Assembly (NCBI RefSeq): GCF_963678635.1
Contig: NC_087063.1
Location: 50,915,220-50,979,219, forward strand
Direction: 5' to 3'
Source: Symsagittifera roscoffensis
Lineage: Eukaryota > Xenacoelomorpha > Acoela > Convolutidae
Length of the DNA: 64,000 bases
Part shown: positions 57,507 to 64,000 of the stretch, in pieces
How positions within the stretch are numbered: position 1 is the stretch's first letter
Layout: each line of letters opens with the position of its first letter
The notes under the pieces: model-generated
Database searches by the model: none
Told to the model about the DNA's origin: nothing
The model's input: only the letters and a program-made list of their open reading frames with translations
Made by a program: the position numbers and the translations under genes

Positions 57507-60474
57507 CTGGGATCTTTCTCCTTCAGGTAGTCGGCATAGATGTCCAGGTGGACTAGTGTAACCTCGGATGGTTCACTCAAGTTCTTGACCACCTGGTGCC
57601 CTGCGACTGAGATGATGGACATTATTTTGGTCCCCTCCTTCGTCATGCCGAAAGTCTTACCAGATATAACGTTCAGTTTTAGTCCCTGTTTCCTGGGTTC
57701 CTCTTTGTCTTCTACTTTTGTCGTTTTACCCAGAACATTAAAACTTTCCCGAAGATCTGTGCTCTCCAGCTCCGACCTTACCCATTGCTCCACTTCTTTC
57801 GTGGCTAGGTCCTGTTTGACATTCTGCAGCGCTGTCCTTGCCGCCAGGCCGTAATCCACCTTGAGTGGGCTAGACGACTCTGCTTCGAGGTTCGAGGCTA
57901 CCACCTCGTCAGGCCATGTCTTAACCTTTTTGGTCGTGAAGGTGCTCGGTGTCGTCTCCTTTCTCCGAGATTCAGCCTCGTTCATCAGACGTGTTCGACT
58001 GGCCTTGACACCCGAAAGCGCCTCTTCGTGGCGGGGATGTTTCGCGTCCGCTACTGCATCCCAAAATTGAGTACAATCCGACTTGAAGTGTCCCTCCAAA
58101 TTACAGAAGAAACACCTCGGACCATATTTCATGATGAGCCCTCTGACGTACTCTTCATGATCCTCGTCGGTCGCGTCGGCGTCCTCGAGAAAGTAGCCTA
58201 TGGCCTTCATGTTCTGTTTGTATGCAGAACACGCGGAAACGTGATGGTCCATCGAACCACAATTCGCACACGACCTCCTCTTATCCATGTCATCGCGAGG
58301 TTTGTACCAACTGGAATTCGCACCAGTGTTTGTCCCGCTATAGTTGCCATAATTGCTGTAACGGTTTTGCGCCCTCGGTTTTATGAGTAAATACTCGCGT
58401 GACTTCATACGCAAGTCGTCGGGCGTGGGTACCTGGTCAAGCGACAGGGTGAAGTGAGTGGCCAACATCGTCTTCAACTCCTCACTCCTTACTCCGTCCA
58501 TGAACTTCGAAGCAATCGCCAAGTTTCGCTCGGATATTTTCTCATCTGGGTTGCTTCTCCTCCTAAGCAATTCAAGGTCGTCCAAGAATTTATCTATGGA
58601 TTCGTCATCTCTTTGACGCCCCTTTTCGAACTTCACCATAGCCTGGTGCCCTTGTACTCCAGAGCCGAAACGATTCAGCAGGATGTCGAATATCTTGCGA
58701 GCGCTGTCTCTCTCATTGGCTCTTTTCGCCATTACACCTCCAGATTGCTCGTCAGCGCGCTGCACTCTTGTTTCTTCGAGAGATTCTCTTCCTCAAAGTG
58801 TAACTTCATCACCTCTATCCAAGTATCAATGCAGCCGTCTGACTCGTCTTTATATGACTTCGGCTTTTTCAGTGTCCTTCTTGACCTCTCTCCTCTCTCG
58901 GTTGACTTCGAGAGCTTGGTGATGAATGTTTCGAGAGATCTGTTCAGAGGCTCAAACATCGAGGCATACATCGTTGTGTCCTGTGAGACTGTAGTCAGAT
59001 CTGGTACTGAACTGACTTGTGGCACGGTTGGCAACCTTGTCTCCGGAGTGGCATCTGCCTCCGGCGGGACTGGATTCGTCCAGCCAGGCCTCGAAGGGGC
59101 TGCCCTCGGCCGCTCCTTGTTTCTAGGTTCGTAGTTCGTTTTCGAGCTTTGCTGGGCCCTGGCATTGCTGCCCGTACCATCTCCATCATTCGCATGGCGT
59201 GAGCGCTCTCTTGGGTTGGAACGCTCCTGCCAACTACTCCCATTCAGGATCGCGTCAAGCTTCCGCATCATTAAGTCAGACTTCGCATCTAGCCTCTTCT
59301 CCAAGCTAGTCATCGTGTGGGCGTAGGTACTATCATGATCGTTCAACAATCGTTCGATCTCCCTGGTCATCCTAGCCTCTCTTTCGTATGACTCCTTGCT
59401 TGCCTGTGCCAGGCTCTCCGCCAGGCATTGATCGGTGTTGCGAATCAACTGAGCTTGATCAACCCTCGCCTGCGACTTCACGTGCGTTAGTTCATCTCTC
59501 AGATTCTCTTGACCCTTGTGAGCTCTCTCATCGACCTGATCTATTCTTTTGGTCATGTCCCGTCTCAGTTCATCTAGACCATTCATTACGCCAGCGAACA
59601 TGTCACTTATGTCGCCAGTGGCCCCAAATGACGGGGTTAGTCCCAGAAAAGATGAGGTCAACTGCGGCTGCAGCCTGGTGCTTGATGACGCACCGCCTTT
59701 TTGCTTGCTCATCGACGTCATCAACCTATCGAAGGTTGATGACGCTCCCATCGTTATCCCATCTGACATGGGCCTGGTCGGCGAGGCTGACGACGCCTTC
59801 CTGCTCATGTCGTTCCTTGGGCACGGTGTGAAGTTCACATCCGGATGGGATGTCTCCGGGTAGTCATAACTGGAAGTTAAACCTACAGTTGGTAGTGACG
59901 CCATGCGCTCGTCGTACAAAGACTTCCAATTCTTCTTGGCCTTCGAACCCGGTTGTCCTTCACCCGGGCTTATACTCGACATCATCGCGTTGTTGCTCTG
60001 CTTGGCCAAAGATGAGTGGGTACTAGCCGAATGTGAGTATTCTCCCCTCCATCTGTGACTCTTGGTCTCCGATTTGGACATCCCCTTAAATAACACTTCC
60101 TCTCGCGGCTCGACCTCGGAACGCTCCGAGGTCTCCTCCGTCCTCTCGACTTCCTCCCGCTCGAGGTCCTCGCTCGGCTCAAAGTCGGGTCGAATGAGCG
60201 TCTGTTCTCCCTCGTCAAAGGGGTCCACAAGCGTTTCGCTCGCGGTTCCGGCTTCGGCACCCCGCCTTTGATCGCTATCGAGGTTTTTCTCGCTCCTTAA
60301 TCTCATTTCGCTCACTGAAAGATCAAGTTGACCTTTAGTCGATTCGGTTTCGGCAAACACGTCGGAGGCGCTGCTAAACTAGGACTGGCTACGCCTAGTT
60401 TTAAATTTTCGCGTGCTGCCCTTACTCAGCCTGGGAATCTTAGTAGTCAATCCTAACGAGTCCCTGCGCTGCAT
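57455..60474 (-). pseudogene. gag: Gag of element 2, with one stop and one frameshift
   Basis: The ATG at 60,474 gives MQRRDSLGLTTKIPRLSKGS, which resembles the start of element 1 gag (RIPKRGNSSRKF). TAG at 60,381-60,379 interrupts it; the frame then stays open to 58,732. A shift near 58,740 moves to the frame ending at 57,455. Regions match element 1: acidic N-terminus, coiled coil (about 59,240-59,560), basic linker, capsid-like block (DGCIDTWIEVMKLHFEEENL, NRFGSGVQGHQAMVKFE), two CCHC knuckles (CANCGSMDHHVSAC, CFFCNLEGHFKSDC) near 58,270 and 58,110. The end overlaps pol in another frame. Confidence 0.88.
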
Positions 60475-61895
60475 GCTTTGTGACAAAAAAAATTTTCGTA
60501 TGATTTAATGGCGATGCACACGTACCGCAAACAAGTTCAAGCTAAATTAATTAACGCTGCCTCCTCGATCTCGTAAGTATCAAGAGTGTCTCTTAGGTTT
60601 CTCAACGACAATCCTAGTGACTCAGTATGAGTTACACACACACAGAGCCTGCTCAGTATTGATATAATGCTAGCTCAACCCTGTCGTATATTATAACAGT
60701 ATCACAAAACTTTCACAAGATATAATCAACACACCAAACACAGTAGATAATCAGATAAGAATATCCTACAGGTGACAGCGACCTTTTGTCAGTATCAATT
60801 TATCGCCACACAATTTATCAAGTCACTGCTTTGTTAAAATTAAACAATCTTTGATAAAAAGCAGTGATGACTCAGAAACAGATCAATAAAACTTAGCCTT
60901 AAAGAAAAAGACTTCCCCCAATCGGAACGATCCGAAAGAACAAAGCCCAGGACACAGTCTTCTCAAGTGGGTGTGTATTTGCCTAATACACCCACCGAGG
61001 TCTTCCTTTAGGTGCCCTGCGATTGCCCGAGCTGTCCTATTAAGTGGCTCAAGGCAACCTTTGATCAAAAATATCTAAAGTCTATGAAAAAGCTCTCCCA
61101 CACCCGGATTGCTCCAAGTGCACGAGAGTAGGGAACAACTTTTCTTCTCAAGTGAGTGTGTATTTGCCTAATACACTCACCGAGGTATTCCTTTATTTGT
61201 TCCCGGATTGCCCGAACTTTCCTATTAAGTAGCTCAAGGCAACCACACAACCAAAATCACAATAAAAAAATTTTGTTCGGGTACTTCTGATACACCCGAT
61301 CTAGAATCCAAAGTTGATCACGAATTTCCGTGTCAAAATGGGCTCTTATGATCCTAATAAGCACGCCTAATATCCTAATATGATCTTAATTAAATGGATA
61401 TTTTCCGTCTCCCAAATTGCCACAGAAGGTTTCCTCAAGCTTCTAACAAGGAGGGTTGCTAAGAAGTTTAAGTCACTCAGGAGGGTTGTTAAGACACTTA
61501 GCCTAACTCGGAGGGTTACTTCGGAGGGTACCTTAATCACCCAAGTTACCTCGGAGGGTCCCCTTAAATTTACTAAGGAGGGTCAATAAGATGCTTAATA
61601 TGCTCCGGAGGGTTACTTCGGAGGGTACCTCCAAAATTTACAAATTTCTGAACCTCACTTAGAAGGGCCTTCAATTAACTTCAGGAAGCGTCAAAGCAAG
61701 CTAAATTCTCTATGGGGGGCTGTTGAATTTTCGGTGTTAACTAAGTTAAAAAGCTAAATAGTACTGGACGGAGGGTACGCACCTTCCCCCCAGTACAATA
61801 ACGGTCATTAAGGCCTCTACCTCGGGCTTACGCCCGGAGCGGAGGGTTCGTCGCTGAAACGCTTGCTGATCATGATGGTCTTATGCCTTTGACAG
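60475..61895 (-). other. Leader of element 2
   Basis: 1.4 kb without ORF. About eleven copies of GGAGGGT(T/C/A) lie at 61,430-61,660, all readable on the plus strand, i.e. antisense to the element. A roughly 185-bp tandem pair (60,886-61,070 and 61,071-61,256) carries two stem-loops (60,966-60,995 and 61,150-61,180) whose sense form CTCGGTGGGTG...CACCCACTTGAGAA matches element 1. Confidence 0.65.
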
Positions 61896-61913
61896 GCCCA
61901 CCCAGGAGCGCCA
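61896..61913 (-). other. Primer-binding site of element 2
   Basis: Minus-strand TGGCGCTCCTGGGTGGGC, 12 bases inside the 5' LTR. Resembles the 3' end of tRNA-Asn with two mismatches (tRNA sequence from memory). Confidence 0.75.
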
Positions 61914-61925
61914 TAAAAACGTCTA

Positions 61926-62808
61926 TGTAACATTCGCCCAAATACTACACAGCGACGGAGCGTAGAAAAAGTAGCTATTAACGACTGGCAGGCGTCAGTT
62001 ACCTTAATCCTACTCGTTTTTTACCGTCTCGACCTTGCCAGTTGATTTTCTGGTCTGTTTAGGGCAAAGTAAAAAGTTACCATTTTTAGGCCATCAGTCA
62101 AACGACTTTTGATCAGCTTTCGTTTACATGCGAACACAACCACATAGCTGAGTCTCGGATCCTCAGACTACGTGATTGTCATTAAAAACACGGCTCGAAC
62201 AACCTATTTTAATCTGTTTTTGTGTGACTGTTCTATATTAAATCCATTGGAGATGGATTGACCCTTTCCTCTTTCTAGCTACTCATATTCTAAAATATCA
62301 AACTATACCGGTGTTAATTTAAAGTTTCACGACATCCAAGTAGCTATACAGTCAGTTTTATACAGTCCCTTCACATAAAACAGTCTCTGGGGGACCAAGC
62401 CTCCGCTCCCGTAATATTCCTGCGATAACGCTCGTATCTCTTCTAATTTGCGTCCCGGGAGGGTTCCGTGGAATATTCCTTCCCCACCGAAGCTTCCTTC
62501 TCCACTAATATCCGCTGATAAGGGTCTTATCGTGCGTTGCTGCCACGATAAGAGGCTTCGTATTCTCCGTCTCTTGCACGACTGTTTTTCACAATATTTG
62601 TCGTTGTTCTGATTTTCCTAGTTCTTTTGGTCAAAATGGCCGTTTTTCGTATTTCTGAGAAATATCAACTTGAAAATCGAAATTTTAAAAATAGAAAATT
62701 TCAGAATACTTCGACCCTCCTTTCAAGCACTTTTTTGCTGTTAAGGCCTTTTCTCTCTGATTCGTGTTTCGTCGGAAGGTTGCGCTGTGCCAATCTGGCA
62801 GAATGGCA
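61926..62808 (-). repeat. 5' LTR of element 2 (883 bp)
   Basis: On the minus strand runs TGCCATTCTGCC...GGGCGAATGTTACA. Differs at few positions from 44,571-45,451. Carries the CTGAGTCTC/GGATCC hairpin (about 62,145-62,170) matching the one in element 1 LTRs. Confidence 0.95.
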
Positions 62809-63370
62809 CAAGGCCGTTGCGAACAACGGTGTAGGGTGGAAGACAGCCTTCCGGAAGGAGAATAAGAGTCTTATTTCCCCGGATTCAAGAATCCGGAGGG
62901 GTCTTGGGACTGGAACTGTTATCATCTTATATAAACTTTTAGCTTCCCTATTATGTCCTGAATTGAATTTAATTAACATCTGAATTCATTTTGCTAGGAT
63001 GAGAAGCTAGGAGTGTGGGAAAAGGGTTGATCCATCTTCGATGGAGATGATAATTTTTATCTACTGAACAAAAACAATAATAATTCAATAAATAGTAGTA
63101 GCCCTGATTTTAGGAGTGACCTCGTGGTCTGGGGATACTGAGACCCAGCCATGAGCTCACTATTTCTGCATGTAATCTAGTTAATTTGAGTGTTTTGACC
63201 GAAGCCGAAAGCAGTAATGTTTTTGTCGACCCGATGTTAGAAAGACCACCAAAAGTACTGGCTTGGTAGAGACGATGAAAAGCATGTAGTGCTCTGTTTA
63301 GACGTTGGCCAGTCGTCTTAGAACCTAGCTTTATTTTCCGTCGATATGTATCTTCCGGGCGAATGTTACA
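62809..63370 (+). repeat. Right part of the 5' LTR of element 3
   Basis: Resumes the LTR broken at 44,570, starting with the duplicated CAAGG and ending GGGCGAATGTTACA. Contains a compact hairpin CCGGATT-CAAG-AATCCGG (about 62,879-62,896) and the GGTCT...AGACC hairpin. Confidence 0.88.
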
Positions 63371-64000
63371 TAGTTGTTTTTATGGCGCTCCTGGGTGTTA
63401 TTCTTTTTAACATATTGACCGGCAGAACCGTTAACGAGCCATCCCCTCGTTCCCTGAGAGGTTTGTGACCAAAAACACTTAAAGATATATATAAAACCAA
63501 ACAAAAAGTAGTATAGTACCCAAGAAAAACAAAAAACATAAAAAACAACCGAAAAAACCAAAAACAGTAAAAAAAACATAAAATCAGTAGAAAAAATCCC
63601 CCAAGACGAGATGTGATGCGACCCTACCGTTTGTTGTTGATAGATATATTGTTGTTACAGGCATTTATATCAGTCAAGATTGTTACGATCAATTTTGTGG
63701 CCCGTTTGTGAGGCTTGTACTGGAGGGTTATTTGAGCATTTAAGCACGTTAATGATAAATTGCGCTCAATCCGGAAGGGTCAGCTGGTTTGCGCTCAATC
63801 CGGAGGGGTCTTGGGAGAAGACTGATCCGGCAAGCAGTACAAAGAGCAACAAGAAAGGGCTCAACGACAACAACAGTCGACTGTTGGGTATCGTTAACAA
63901 GTTTTGTATCCCTTTTGGTACAAAAATTAAGATAGTAATCTGTGGGGGGCTCGACAGTGCTGCACTGTAGTGACCCTTCACCGAACTGCGAATATCCGAG
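63371..64000 (+). mobile_element. Start of element 3 internal region (continues beyond the window)
   Basis: Follows the LTR with the same primer-binding site TGGCGCTCCTGGGTG (63,383-63,397), then leader sequence matching 26,023-26,820 of element 1 but lacking about 170 bp there. Coding parts, if any, are outside the window. Confidence 0.85.

Larger units (their letters stand above)
44571..62808 (-). mobile_element. Element 2: giant LTR retrotransposon with six-frame accessory block, nested in an LTR
   Basis: 18,238 bp on the minus strand with LTRs at both ends and a clean 5-bp target duplication CAAGG (44,566-44,570 and 62,809-62,813). Shares primer-binding site, polypurine tract, gag-pol-macro order and acceptor-like site with element 1, but its LTRs are strongly diverged. 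It is larger than most animal gypsy elements mainly because of a 4.6-kb accessory region. Gag and pol have several stops and shifts. Confidence 0.93.

Noticed and set aside
60883-61250. Two similar 61-codon minus-strand ORFs in the element 2 leader
   Set aside because: Their similarity comes from a ~185-bp non-coding tandem repeat with stem-loops, not from a duplicated gene.

Overview
The window looks like animal nuclear DNA. It is AT-rich and its host gene is cut into many short exons with GT-AG introns. The conserved parts of that gene read as the cohesin loader NIPBL / Nipped-B / SCC2. I cannot name the species or the phylum. Three regions can be told apart.

(1) 1-25,100: a NIPBL-type gene on the minus strand, from its start codon (24,683) leftwards. 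I placed 14 coding exons by reading splice signals and phase. The C-terminal exons must lie beyond the left edge. Its introns and left flank are full of transposons: a TA-flanked MITE carrying palindromes (5,263-6,446), a short interspersed family with subterminal inverted repeats (six copies), a 5'-truncated non-LTR element with a perfect 14-bp target duplication (9,552-10,542), a longer decayed non-LTR element with two tandem 289-bp 5' monomers (17,233-about 21,450), tRNA-like sequences, and a degenerate tandem repeat in the first 2.3 kb.

(2) 25,104-43,910: element 1, an 18.8-kb Ty3/gypsy-type LTR retrotransposon on the plus strand. Order: LTR, primer-binding site, 3-kb leader full of a GGAGGG-type motif, gag (2,393 bp of it tandemly duplicated), protease-RT-RNase H-integrase, a macro-like domain in continuity with the integrase C-terminus, a possible splice acceptor, two accessory ORFs, a polypurine tract and the 3' LTR.

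(3) 44,218-64,000: the 5' LTR of a third, related element (plus strand, running off the right edge), split by element 2 (44,571-62,808, minus strand, 18.2 kb, 5-bp target duplication CAAGG). Element 2 has the same gag-pol-macro order but carries a much larger accessory block of six reading frames (about 4.6 kb), of which element 1 keeps only the first and last.

In both full elements pol is broken by stops and frameshifts at different places, although the paired LTRs still look nearly identical by eye. The most novel parts are the macro-like domain fused to integrase and the unrecognised accessory block behind a conserved acceptor-like sequence. All similarity statements are from reading the sequence; no search was run.
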